64,000 nucleotides of DNA from the NCBI RefSeq assembly GCF_003335585.1, contig NZ_QBFD01000016.1, positions 8,930 through 72,929 of the forward strand, read 5' to 3'. The stretch is from Sulfitobacter sp. DFL-14. Its GTDB lineage: Bacteria > Pseudomonadota > Alphaproteobacteria > Rhodobacterales > Rhodobacteraceae. Position numbers and translations under genes: made by a program. Position 1 is the stretch's first letter, and the number at the start of each line of letters is the position of its first letter. The notes under the pieces are model-generated. The model saw nothing but the letters and a program-made list of their open reading frames with translations. It was not told the DNA's origin and did no database searches. Positions 48,787-57,458 of this stretch are shown piece by piece.

Positions 48787-50877
48787 ATGGTAAAAGAAAA
48801 GTATGACGGGCCGATCCTTGAGATCGACAAGCTGTCGATTTCGTTCTTTACCCGGTTGCGGGAAATTCCCGCCGTGATGGATTTCTCTGCCTCGGTGATG
48901 CCGGGCGAAGCGCTGGGCCTCGTGGGTGAATCCGGTTGCGGCAAATCCACCGTGGCGCTGGGGGTGATGCAGGACCTGGGCAAGAACGGGCGCATCGTCG
49001 GCGGGTCGATCAAGTTCAAGGGCCGCGACCTGGGCGAGATGAGCGATGACGAGCTGCGCGACATCCGCGGCAGCGAGATTGCGATGATCTATCAGGAACC
49101 CATGGCATCGCTGAACCCCGCCATGCGGATCGGCAAGCAGCTGATGGAAGTGCCGATGATCCATGCGGGCATGTCCGAGAAGGACGCCTATCAACGCGCA
49201 TTGCAGGTGGTCACGGATGTGAAGCTGCCGGACCCCGAGCGCATCCTCAAGGCCTATCCGCACCAGCTGTCGGGCGGTCAGCAGCAGCGCATCGTGATCG
49301 CGATGGCGCTGATGTCGGAGCCGTCGCTGTTGATCCTGGACGAACCGACCACGGCGCTTGACGTGACCGTCGAGGCGGCGGTGGTCGAACTGGTCAAGGA
49401 TCTGGGCAAGAAATACGGCACCTCGATGCTGTTCATCAGCCACAACCTTGGTCTGGTGCTGGAGACCTGCGACCGCATCTGCGTGATGTATTCCGGCGAG
49501 GCGGTGGAACGGGGCAGCATCGAGGATGTCTTTGACGAGATGCAGCACCCCTATACCCAGGCGCTGTTCCGCTCGATCCCCCTGCCCGGCGCCGACAAGA
49601 ACGCGCGGCCATTGATCGCCATTCCCGGCAACTTTCCCCTGCCCCATGAACGCCCGCCGGGCTGCAATTTCGGCCCGCGCTGCGACTATTTCGAGGCCGG
49701 ACGCTGCGATCAGGGGGTGATCCCGATGTCGGTGATCGGCGGCGAGGACCGGCACCACACGCGCTGCGTCAAATATCAGGAGATCGACTGGAACGCGCCG
49801 CTGCAACTGGCCGAGACCAAGACCAAGGGCGAGGTCGGTGATGTGGTCCTGAAAATGGACAAGCTCAAGAAATACTACAAGGTGGCGGCCAGCGCCATGT
49901 TTGGCGGCGGCGACACCAAGGTGGTGAAAGCCAATGAGGAATTGTCATTCGAGGCGCGCGAGAGCGAGACGCTGGCGATCGTGGGCGAATCCGGCTGCGG
50001 CAAATCCACCTTTGCCAAGGTGCTGATGGGGCTGGAGACCGCCACCGAGGGCCAGATCCTGCTGGACAACCAGAACATCGGCGACGTGCCCATCGAGAAA
50101 CGCAGCACAAAGAACGTGGCGGATGTGCAGATGGTGTTCCAGAACCCGTTCGACACACTGAACCCCTCGATGACGGTGGGGCGGCAGATCGTGCGGGCGC
50201 TGGAAATCTTCCGCATCGGCAAGAACGAAAAGGACCGCTGGCAGCGGATGCTGGAACTGCTGGACCTGGTGAAACTGCCGCGTGAATTCGCGACCCGGAT
50301 GCCGCGCCAGCTCTCCGGTGGCCAGAAACAGCGCGTCGGCATTGCCCGGGCCTTTGCCGGGGATGCGCGGATCGTGGTGGCGGATGAACCGGTCTCGGCG
50401 CTGGACGTATCGGTTCAGGCTGCGGTGACCGACCTGCTGATGGAAATCCAGCGCCAGCACAAGACGACGCTGCTTTTCATCAGCCACGACCTGAGCATCG
50501 TGCGCTATCTCAGCGACCGGGTGATGGTGATGTACCTGGGCCATGTTGTCGAACTGGGCAGCACGGATCAGGTGTTCTCGCCCCCCTATCACCCCTATAC
50601 CGAGGCGCTGCTGTCGGCGGTGCCGATTGCGGATACAAGGGTCAAGAAAAAGCACATCGTGCTTGAGGGCGACATCCCCTCGGCGATGAACCCGCCGCCC
50701 GGCTGCCCCTTCCAGACCCGGTGCCGCTGGAAATCCCAGGTGCCCGGCAACCTGTGTGAAAAGGAAGTGCCGCCACAGCGGACAATGGCAGAGGGCCACC
50801 AGATCAAATGCCACCTGTCGGACGCCCAGTTCAACGAGATGGAACCGGTGATCGAAATCACCGTGGCCGCCGAATAA
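48787..50877 (+). CDS. Fused double ATPase of the oligopeptide ABC transporter (DppD-DppF)
   Basis: A 696-residue fusion of two nucleotide-binding subunits. Each half has its own Walker A (GESGCGKST at 48-56 and again at about 401), signature (LSGGQQQR; LSGGQKQR) and Walker B (LLILDEPTTALD; IVVADEPVSALD). Each also ends in the oligopeptide-type C-terminal extension with a cysteine cluster (PPGCNFGPRCDYFEAGRC; PPGCPFQTRCRW), which may carry a 4Fe-4S cluster. I start at the ATG after AAGGAGA; 38 upstream codons belong to the repeat. Confidence 0.95.
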   Translation: MVKEKYDGPILEIDKLSISFFTRLREIPAVMDFSASVMPGEALGLVGESGCGKSTVALGVMQDLGKNGRIVGGSIKFKGRDLGEMSDDELRDIRGSEIAMIYQEPMASLNPAMRIGKQLMEVPMIHAGMSEKDAYQRALQVVTDVKLPDPERILKAYPHQLSGGQQQRIVIAMALMSEPSLLILDEPTTALDVTVEAAVVELVKDLGKKYGTSMLFISHNLGLVLETCDRICVMYSGEAVERGSIEDVFDEMQHPYTQALFRSIPLPGADKNARPLIAIPGNFPLPHERPPGCNFGPRCDYFEAGRCDQGVIPMSVIGGEDRHHTRCVKYQEIDWNAPLQLAETKTKGEVGDVVLKMDKLKKYYKVAASAMFGGGDTKVVKANEELSFEARESETLAIVGESGCGKSTFAKVLMGLETATEGQILLDNQNIGDVPIEKRSTKNVADVQMVFQNPFDTLNPSMTVGRQIVRALEIFRIGKNEKDRWQRMLELLDLVKLPREFATRMPRQLSGGQKQRVGIARAFAGDARIVVADEPVSALDVSVQAAVTDLLMEIQRQHKTTLLFISHDLSIVRYLSDRVMVMYLGHVVELGSTDQVFSPPYHPYTEALLSAVPIADTRVKKKHIVLEGDIPSAMNPPPGCPFQTRCRWKSQVPGNLCEKEVPPQRTMAEGHQIKCHLSDAQFNEMEPVIEITVAAE

Positions 50878-50879
50878 TG

Positions 50880-50981
50880 CGTTTCGGGGAATGGTTGAAG
50901 CACAGGCATCGCAAATGTCCTGAGAACGCGAAGCGTGGCAAGGTAGTTGCGTTTCAACATTTTCCCTTAGGCTCTGGACCC
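50880..50981 (+). repeat. Nested palindromic repeat family, copy D
   Basis: Starts just after the ATPase stop. Outer arms GGGAATGGTTGAA and TTCAACATTTTCCC are imperfect complements. The core AAATGTCCTGAGAACG ... GGCAAGGTAGTT matches copy C with several changes, and TAGGCTCTGGACCC follows as in copy C. Same orientation as copy C, so the two bracket the ABC operon as direct repeats. Confidence 0.65.
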
Positions 50982-51365
50982 ATTAATTCTATATGCTCAG
51001 TTTGACAGATTTTTTCGCAGACTAGGAAAATCTGCGCAAGAATAGTGGTTCTATTTCAAGCAGATGTGACGCCTCCTCTCGGGACATTGCTGCGCAATGC
51101 CCTGCCGGGCAATGGGCTGCGGGAAAATCCGTCAAACCCGTCACGCCAAAGGCGTGCCAACATGACACGGCGCTCCTTCGGAGCGACGGGCGGCGATTTC
51201 ACTTCATTTCAACGTCTTGGGCCGCTTGCAAATAGAACCTACCACTGCCCGGCAGTGCATTTGCATGGCAAATGTCACGAGAGGGGATTGGCTGCACGTC
51301 CCAAACCTTTGAAATTTCGTGAAATCGCCGCTGAGCATGTAGAATTAATGAGTCCAGAGCCTAAC
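50966..51365. repeat. 400-bp element with 34-bp inverted ends
   Basis: The left end 50966-50999 (beginning TTAGGCTCTGGAC) and the right end 51332-51365 are inverted copies differing at two positions of 34. Inside is a second diverged inverted pair: CTCTCGGGACATT ... CTGCCGGGCA near 51077-51110, and its complement near 51247-51285. No open frame inside looks like a transposase. With the adjacent copy D and terminator it accounts for the 600-bp gap between the ATPase and the next gene. Confidence 0.7.
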
Positions 51366-51373
51366 GCGCCCGC

Positions 51374-51409
51374 AGAAAAAGAGCGCGCACCGGGGGAAGC
51401 GGTGCGCGC
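51374..51409 (-). terminator. Terminator of the secreted-protein gene
   Basis: On the minus strand a perfect 10-bp stem GCGCGCACCG / CGGTGCGCGC with a 7-base loop is followed by TCTTTTTC. It lies 70 bp after the stop at 51479. Confidence 0.88.
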
Positions 51410-51478
51410 CCGAGGCCGAAAAAGACCTCTGATCAGACCGGCGGGGGACAGGCTGCCGGACTGAGGGGGGTGGTGTCG

Positions 51479-52009
51479 TCAGCGCGTGACGGTGTCGCCG
51501 CCGGTGTTCACATTGCCAAGCTCTTCGGCAACGCGGTCGGCGAAGGCCCCGATCATCACGGTGTAGAAATCATCGGTCGAGGGCTGGATCACATATGTGC
51601 CCTCGGGCGCTTGCGTGTCAGCGGAAAGCGCCGCGATGCTGACCGGGAAGGACCGGCTGCCAGTGCTGCTGCTATCATCCGACTCGATGGAGACAACGCC
51701 TTCCAGTTCGTTGAATTCACCCGCATCGTTCAGCATCGTGTTGCCGTTCAGCGAAACCTTGCGCAGCTCAACCTTGATCCGGCTGTCGGCGGCATCCGAT
51801 GAGGTCGGGACGCGTTCGGCGATGGCTTCCTGAAGGTCCGTCGTGATGTCAGGGAACTTCTCGGCCGCATTGGCGTCTGTCGCGGCGGCATAGGTGGTGC
51901 CAACGTCAATGGAAGAGATCGGCGGCAGGTCCGCAGCATTGGCATAACTTGTCAGGGCCAGCAGGCTGACACCAGCGGCCAGGCCCAGCTTTTTCAGATT
52001 ATTGAACAT
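51479..52009 (-). CDS. Secreted protein of unknown function
   Basis: A 176-residue exported protein with signal peptide (LGLAAGVSLLALTSYANA). The mature part is acidic, with no cysteine; it looks like a small beta-rich lipid- or ligand-binding domain (SRIKVELRKVSLNGNTMLND, then DTQAPEGTYVIQPSTDDFYTVMIGAFADRVAEEL). I recognise no family. I start at MFNNLKK behind a GGAGCAC-type site; 40 upstream codons are open but look non-coding. Monocistronic, judged by the strong terminator. Confidence 0.8.
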   Translation of the reverse strand: MFNNLKKLGLAAGVSLLALTSYANAADLPPISSIDVGTTYAAATDANAAEKFPDITTDLQEAIAERVPTSSDAADSRIKVELRKVSLNGNTMLNDAGEFNELEGVVSIESDDSSSTGSRSFPVSIAALSADTQAPEGTYVIQPSTDDFYTVMIGAFADRVAEELGNVNTGGDTVTR

Positions 52010-52166
52010 CTTGTGCTCCTCATGTTTTGCGCAGTGCAGGGCGGATGATCCGAACCTGCGGCGCTCTGAGCAGACAACACCCCCGCGTATGGAAAGGTTC
52101 CCCCGGGTGGCGGATCCTTGCCGTATCACATCAAATTTAGTTAGATTTCCCCTTGGAAACAGCGGC

Positions 52167-52763
52167 TTACTGTCCGAAGATGACCTTCACGTAATTCCGT
52201 GTCTCGGCGTAGGGTGGGACGCCGCCGTATTTCTGCACCGCAGCAGGACCGGCGTTATAGGCCGCCAGCGCAAGCCGCCAGTCCCCGAAGGTGCTGTATT
52301 GCTGCTTGAGATACCGCGCGCCGCCTTCGAGGTTCTGCGCCGGATCGGAAGGGTCCACCCGCAACAGCGCTGCCGTGCCCGGCATCAACTGCGCCAGCCC
52401 AAGTGCGCCCTTGTGCGACACCGCCTGGTGGTTCCAGCCGCTTTCCTGCTGTACCAGCCGCAGGAACAAATCAACCGGCACACCATGGCGTGTCGCCGCT
52501 TCGCGCGCGACCACCAGGAACTGGCCCTTGTATTTGCCGTTGTATTTCGGCGTGTCCCATTTTGTCGGGGTGTTGACGGTGGGCGGCTGCAACCGGACCG
52601 AAGCGGAATATTGCTTGGCCGCCCGGTTATCGAGCAGGTTCTTTTGCGATTTGAAAAGCGCGCGGCGGTTGCTGGATGAGAAAACATCCGCATCCGCGGC
52701 GGGCGTGCTGCCAATAACAAGGCTGGCTGCACCAAGGGCCGCCACAAATATCGTTCTGCGCAT
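52167..52763 (-). CDS. Lytic transglycosylase (SLT domain)
   Basis: Exported murein hydrolase of 198 residues. A signal peptide ending near TPAADA is followed by a linker and a family-1 SLT domain (about 80-195). The catalytic glutamate is Glu107 in [27 protein letters not shown] and [18 protein letters not shown] are the other signatures. It lacks extra binding domains, so it resembles small periplasmic transglycosylases that open peptidoglycan for envelope machines. Divergent from ssb. Confidence 0.94.
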   Translation of the reverse strand: MRRTIFVAALGAASLVIGSTPAADADVFSSSNRRALFKSQKNLLDNRAAKQYSASVRLQPPTVNTPTKWDTPKYNGKYKGQFLVVAREAATRHGVPVDLFLRLVQQESGWNHQAVSHKGALGLAQLMPGTAALLRVDPSDPAQNLEGGARYLKQQYSTFGDWRLALAAYNAGPAAVQKYGGVPPYAETRNYVKVIFGQ

Positions 52764-52966
52764 TCCCCGCGCTCCCGCCTGTTTGTTTTGGGCACCCTAT
52801 ACCAAACCGGGCCCATGGCACCAGACCCCGATTCACGGGATATCGGGGGCCCCAGAGACGGAAACCTGATGTTAACCATGATCCAGCCAGTTTATAAGCG
52901 ACCAACGGCCCCTTGCGGATTCGCAATCGGGCGTGCGACACAAGCTGCGACAATAAAGGGGGCAAT

Positions 52967-53488
52967 ATGGCCGGCTCAGTGAACAAAGTGATCCTTATCG
53001 GTAACCTGGGGCGCGATCCCGAAGTGCGATCGTTCCAGAACGGTGGCAAGGTCTGCAACCTGCGGATCGCCACATCGGAAACCTGGAAGGACCGCAGTAC
53101 CGGCGAGCGCCGCGAAAAGACCGAATGGCATTCGGTGGCCATCTTTCAGGAAGGTTTGGTGCGCATCGCTGAGCAATACCTGAAAAAAGGCTCAAAAGTG
53201 TATATCGAAGGCCAGTTGCAGACCCGCAAATGGCAGGACCAGTCGGGCCAGGACCGCTATTCCACCGAAGTTGTCCTGCAAGGTTTCGGCGGCACGCTGA
53301 CCATGCTGGACGGTCGCGACGGCGGCGGTTCAGGCGGCGGATATGGCGGTGGCGGTTCCTCCTCTGGCGGGGATTACGGCGGCTATGACGGCGGCGGTTA
53401 CGACAGCGGCCCATCCTCCGGCGGCGGCAGCGGCAGCGGCGGTGGTGGTGGCGGTTCGCGCGACCTGGACGACGAAATCCCGTTCTGA
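52967..53488 (+). CDS. ssb: Single-stranded DNA-binding protein
   Basis: Tetrameric ssDNA-binding protein of 173 residues. The OB fold (1-110) opens [20 protein letters not shown] and includes [24 protein letters not shown] long Gly/Ser linker follows and ends in the acidic interaction tip DLDDEIPF. The ATG follows GGGGGCAAT. A TTAACCAT word about 95 bp upstream resembles an alternative CtrA/CcrM-type box but is only a short match. The stop overlaps the start of the GNAT gene. Confidence 0.97.
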   Translation: MAGSVNKVILIGNLGRDPEVRSFQNGGKVCNLRIATSETWKDRSTGERREKTEWHSVAIFQEGLVRIAEQYLKKGSKVYIEGQLQTRKWQDQSGQDRYSTEVVLQGFGGTLTMLDGRDGGGSGGGYGGGGSSSGGDYGGYDGGGYDSGPSSGGGSGSGGGGGGSRDLDDEIPF

Positions 53489-53922
53489 TGACAGATGCCG
53501 TTGTCCGCATGCTGGATCGGGCGGACGCGGCGCAGGCTCTGACGCTTTACAATGAACTGACCGTCGGGCCCAAGGCATCGGACCCGGCGGCATTCGGGCC
53601 GGTTATCGACCATCCCGGCACGCAGGTGCTGGGCGCCTTTGCGGAGGACCGGCTGGTGGCAATGGCAACCCTGCATCTGCTGCCCAATGTGGTCTGGAAC
53701 GCCCGGCCCTATGCGCTGGTCGAGAATGTGGTGACCCTTGCCGCCTGTCAGGGGCAAGGGTTCGGCCGCAAGGTCATGGCGTCGGTGATCGACACCGCCT
53801 GGGCCGCAAATGCCTATAAGATCATGCTGTTGACGGGTGTCGGGCGCGATGCGGTGGGCTTCTATGAAGCCTGCGGTTTTTCCGCCGAGGGCAAGACGGC
53901 GATGGTATTGCGCCGACCTTAA
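53488..53922 (+). CDS. GNAT-family N-acetyltransferase
   Basis: A 144-residue acetyl-CoA-dependent transferase. The CoA-binding segment is VVTLAACQGQGFGRKVMASVID (Q/RxxGxG/A as QGQGFG), followed by AYKIMLLTGVGRDAVGFYEACGF. It starts on the last base of the ssb stop (TGATG), so it is translationally coupled with ssb. The substrate is unknown. Confidence 0.9.
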   Translation: MTDAVVRMLDRADAAQALTLYNELTVGPKASDPAAFGPVIDHPGTQVLGAFAEDRLVAMATLHLLPNVVWNARPYALVENVVTLAACQGQGFGRKVMASVIDTAWAANAYKIMLLTGVGRDAVGFYEACGFSAEGKTAMVLRRP

Positions 53923-53931
53923 CGTCCCGAC

Positions 53932-55044
53932 TTATCGGGCCGCCAGCGCATCTTGCAAAAGTGCGAGCACCTTGTCACGCGGCACGTCACTGGTGACAAA
54001 AGCATCACCGATCCCGCGCGCCAGAACAAAGTGCAGCTTGCCGTCCATCACCTTCTTGTCCTGCCCCATCAGGTCCAGCAGCGCTTCGGCCCCCGGCAGA
54101 TCGCCGTCGATATCGGACAGGTCCGTCTTCATCCCCATCGCCTTGAGATGCGCGCGCACCCGGCTGGGATCTTCCTGCGGGCAAAGGCCCAGCCGTGCGG
54201 AGAGTTCGAAGGCCATGGCACAGCCGATCGCGACCCCCTCGCCATGCATCAGCCGGTTGCCATAGCCGGTCGCGGCCTCCAGCGCATGACAGAAGGTATG
54301 GCCAAGGTTCAGCAGCGCCCGGTCGCCCTGCTCCGTCTCGTCGCGGATGACGATATCGGCCTTCATCTGCACCGAACGGCGCACGGCGGTCACGCGGCCT
54401 GCGCCGTCGCCACGGGCAAGGTCTGGTCCCTGCGCCTCCAGCCAGCTGAAGAAATCCGCATCCCCCAGCAGGCCGTATTTCACGACCTCGCCATAACCGG
54501 CCAGGAAATCGCGGGGGGTCAGCGTGTCCAGCAGGGCGGTATCGGCCAGCACCAGCGCCGGCTGGTGAAACGCGCCGACAAGGTTCTTGCCATGGGTAGT
54601 GTTGATCCCGGTCTTGCCCCCCACCGAACTGTCCACCTGCGACAGCAGCGAGGTAGGAATCTGCACAAAGCGCACCCCGCGCCGCAGGATGGCAGCGGCA
54701 AAACCCACCAGATCGCCGATCACCCCACCGCCGAATGCAATCACGACATCGCGCCGCTCGACCTTCTGGGTCAGCAGCCATTCGGTGCAGCGGATCAGGT
54801 TGTCCCAGTTCTTGGTCCCCTCGCCCGGCGGCAGTTGCAGCGCCTCCATCGTGATGCCCTGCGCCGCAAGACCGGCCCGCAGGCTATCCAGATGCAGCCC
54901 CGCCACCGTTTCATCCGAGATCACCGTGACATGCGGCCGCCCCAGCAGCGGCGCGATCATCGCACCGGCCTCCTGCAGCAGGCCCGGCCCGATCACAACG
55001 TCATAGGCCCGCCCCGGAAGGGCAACATTCACGGTCTCACGCAT
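53932..55044 (-). CDS. aroB: 3-dehydroquinate synthase
   Basis: Second enzyme of the shikimate pathway, converting DAHP to 3-dehydroquinate with NAD+ and a metal. 370 residues. Blocks ISDETVAGLHLDSLR, GEGTKNWDNL, AFGGGVIGDLVGFAA, PTSLLSQVDSSVGGKTGIN and LNLGHTFCHALEAATGYG contain the NAD site and the zinc-binding His residues. I start at MRETVNV, which overlaps the aroK stop by eight bases; a start six codons earlier is possible. Confidence 0.96.
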   Translation of the reverse strand: MRETVNVALPGRAYDVVIGPGLLQEAGAMIAPLLGRPHVTVISDETVAGLHLDSLRAGLAAQGITMEALQLPPGEGTKNWDNLIRCTEWLLTQKVERRDVVIAFGGGVIGDLVGFAAAILRRGVRFVQIPTSLLSQVDSSVGGKTGINTTHGKNLVGAFHQPALVLADTALLDTLTPRDFLAGYGEVVKYGLLGDADFFSWLEAQGPDLARGDGAGRVTAVRRSVQMKADIVIRDETEQGDRALLNLGHTFCHALEAATGYGNRLMHGEGVAIGCAMAFELSARLGLCPQEDPSRVRAHLKAMGMKTDLSDIDGDLPGAEALLDLMGQDKKVMDGKLHFVLARGIGDAFVTSDVPRDKVLALLQDALAAR

Positions 55045-55633
55045 CTTTATTCTCCAGGACATCGGGTTGTTCGGCCAGGGCCGCGATCACCCGCGACGCC
55101 ATCGCTTCGATACTAAACGACGGCTGGCAAATGACTGAAATATCGGCCTTTTCATAGACAGGGACCCGCGCACGATAGATTTCGGCCAGGGTTGCATAGG
55201 GGTTTGGCGTGCGCAAAAGCGGGCGGCTTTCCTTGTGGCGCACGCGCTGCCAGAGCAGGGGCAGATCCGCATTCAGCCAGAGCGACACACCGTCCCGCGA
55301 GATCATGTCGCGGTTGCTTTCCGCCAGGAACGCCCCGCCGCCGGTGGAGAGGATGCAGCGCTCCTGCTTGAGCAACCGCGCGATCACCTCGGATTCGCGC
55401 TTGCGAAAGAACGCCTCTCCGTCGCGTTGGAAAATCTCGGGCACGCTGAGGTTGGCTGCGGCCTCGATCTCCGCATCGCTGTCGAGGAAGGGCACACCAA
55501 GACGCGCGGCAACCGCACGGCCCACGGCCGTCTTGCCCGCGCCCATCATTCCCACCAGAACAACTGTCTTGTTCAGACGATACCCCTGATGTTTCCCTTC
55601 GCCGTCGGCCATGGTTTGCTCAATTCCGCTCAT
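55037..55633 (-). CDS. aroK: Shikimate kinase
   Basis: Phosphorylates shikimate at O-3 using ATP. 198 residues with the P-loop VLVGMMGAGKTAVGRAVA (26-43), the substrate residues in FLDSDAEIE and LSTGGGAF, and the lid RHKESRPLL. The N-terminal 20 residues are not conserved in the family, so translation could begin nearer to KTVVLVG. It is coupled to aroB and divergent from the small membrane gene. Confidence 0.96.
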   Translation of the reverse strand: MSGIEQTMADGEGKHQGYRLNKTVVLVGMMGAGKTAVGRAVAARLGVPFLDSDAEIEAAANLSVPEIFQRDGEAFFRKRESEVIARLLKQERCILSTGGGAFLAESNRDMISRDGVSLWLNADLPLLWQRVRHKESRPLLRTPNPYATLAEIYRARVPVYEKADISVICQPSFSIEAMASRVIAALAEQPDVLENKDA

Positions 55634-55713
55634 TATGCCTTGAATGACGTGATCTTGTCGAAAAGGCCATATATAGATTGCATAACAAATCGGAAACCGA
55701 GCAGGCAGAATTC

Positions 55714-55863
55714 ATGGGCAGATTGATCAAGTTTTTGATATTCCTACTAACTATCGGATTTATCGGGCTGGCTGGCTATGCCTACATCGGTCCGTTCTTC
55801 GGCGCGGAGTTCGCACCACCTCAGGTAGAAATGCGTGAACCTGTCACTCTTTCCGGGCAATAG
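55714..55863 (+). CDS. Small membrane-anchored protein
   Basis: A 49-residue protein with one N-terminal membrane span (LIKFLIFLLTIGFIGLAGYAYIG) and a short periplasmic tail ending EPVTLSGQ. I prefer the ATG at MGRLIKF; an in-frame TTG 12 codons earlier is also open. It stands four bases before the next gene, so it belongs to the operon that leads to xerD. Function unknown. Confidence 0.7.
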   Translation: MGRLIKFLIFLLTIGFIGLAGYAYIGPFFGAEFAPPQVEMREPVTLSGQ

Positions 55864-55867
55864 GCTC

Positions 55868-57454
55868 ATGATGGCGGAAATTAGGCAATCGCGTACCCTT
55901 GGTGCGCTGCTTTTTTGTGCGGCGGTTGCCACGGGTCCGGCTGCGGCCCAGACACAGGCGCAGGCGCAGGAATTGCCGCTGTCGGTGATTGACTGGCTCG
56001 GCACCCAGGCCACGCCGCAACCTGCGGCGCGCCGTCAGCCCAACAAGGCCAACCCGAACGAAGCGCCGGTGGCCAAAACCGCGCTGCCGCCCAAGGTCAC
56101 GGTCTCACCCCTGGGCGTGGGCTCGCCCCGGGCCATCGGGCTGGTGCCAAACACGGTGACCGGCCTGCCGCAAAATCTCTGGCTGGGCAGCACCGCGAAA
56201 GACCTGATCGACCAGATCGAAGACTTGCCGGAACTGCGCCTGCCCGCGGCGCAATCCCTGCTCTATACCGTTCTGCTGGCCGAAGCCTTTGCGCCGCAGG
56301 GCGATGCCCAGGCAGGCAATGAGCTGGCCCTTGCCCGGGTGCGCAAACTGCTGCGTCTGGGCGCGCTGGACCCTGCCCTGTCGCTGATCGAACAGGCCGG
56401 TGTGACCACCTCTCCGGAACATTTCGACCTCTGGATGGACATCAGCCTGCTGACCGGAACCGAGGACCGCGCCTGTGACGTGCTGGGCCAGTCGCCCCAT
56501 CTGACACGCAACTATGGCACACGCATCTTTTGTGCCGCCCGCGCAAGCAACTGGGACAATGCCGCGCTGACCTTTGGCTCTGCGCAGGCACTTGAACTGC
56601 TGCCGCAGGAACAGCTTGCCCTGCTGGACCGGTTCCTGCACCCGGAGTCCTTTGAAGGCATGCCACCCCTGCCGACCCCGCGCGGCATGGACCCGCTGAG
56701 CTTTCGGTTGTTTGAAACCATTGGTGAGCCGATGCCCACCGGCACCCTGCCCCGACCCTATGCGGTGGCCGATCTGCGCGATATCGCCGGATGGAAGGCG
56801 CAGCTTGAAGCGGCAGAGCGTCTGACCCGCGCCGGTGCGCTGCCCGACAACCGGCTGCTGGGTCTCTATACCGACCGCGCGCCTGCCGCCTCCGGCGGGG
56901 TCTGGGACCGCGTCCGCGACCTGCAACGGTTCGAGACCGCCCTGGCCACCGGCAGCCCCGATGCGGTGACCAAGACATTGCCGGCGGTCTGGATCGGCAT
57001 GCAGGAAGCCGGGCTTGAGGTCGCATTTGCAACCCTCTTTGCCGAGGACCTGTCCAGGATCGCCCTCGAAGGGCGCGCCGCACGGATCGCATTCGACATC
57101 TGCATGTTGTCCCCGATGTATGAGGCCGCAGCGGCCGACCCCTCCAGGGACATTGCCAATACCGCCCTGCTGCGCGCCATCGCGCGCGGCGAGGCCCCGG
57201 CCACCAGGCCGGAAGGTGCCCTGCCCGGTGCCATCCATGATGCCTTCAAGGGCGCGCCGCCACGCGAAAATCTGGTGGGTGCGGCACGTGACAACCGTCT
57301 GGGCGAAGTGATCCTTCAGGTCCTTGCCATGTTGCAAAAGGGCGCGCAGGGCGACACCACCGCAATGCGCGATGCGCTGGCCACCCTGCGGGCGCTGGGG
57401 CTGGAAGACACCGCCCGGCGCGCCGCCCTCCAATCCCTCCTGCTGGAGCGTTGA
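55868..57454 (+). CDS. Exported alpha-helical protein of unknown function
   Basis: A 528-residue protein with a signal peptide (LGALLFCAAVATGPAAA) and then an Ala/Gln/Pro-rich linker. The rest is a helical solenoid rich in Leu and Ala (for example LALARVRKLLRLGALDPALSLIEQ and LAMLQKGAQGDTTAMRDALATL) that resembles tetratricopeptide-like stacking without clear repeats. Two cysteines (CDVLG, FCAAR) may form a disulphide. It begins ATGATG four bases after the small membrane gene and ends four bases before xerD. Confidence 0.82.
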   Translation: MMAEIRQSRTLGALLFCAAVATGPAAAQTQAQAQELPLSVIDWLGTQATPQPAARRQPNKANPNEAPVAKTALPPKVTVSPLGVGSPRAIGLVPNTVTGLPQNLWLGSTAKDLIDQIEDLPELRLPAAQSLLYTVLLAEAFAPQGDAQAGNELALARVRKLLRLGALDPALSLIEQAGVTTSPEHFDLWMDISLLTGTEDRACDVLGQSPHLTRNYGTRIFCAARASNWDNAALTFGSAQALELLPQEQLALLDRFLHPESFEGMPPLPTPRGMDPLSFRLFETIGEPMPTGTLPRPYAVADLRDIAGWKAQLEAAERLTRAGALPDNRLLGLYTDRAPAASGGVWDRVRDLQRFETALATGSPDAVTKTLPAVWIGMQEAGLEVAFATLFAEDLSRIALEGRAARIAFDICMLSPMYEAAAADPSRDIANTALLRAIARGEAPATRPEGALPGAIHDAFKGAPPRENLVGAARDNRLGEVILQVLAMLQKGAQGDTTAMRDALATLRALGLEDTARRAALQSLLLER

Positions 57455-57458
57455 GCCG

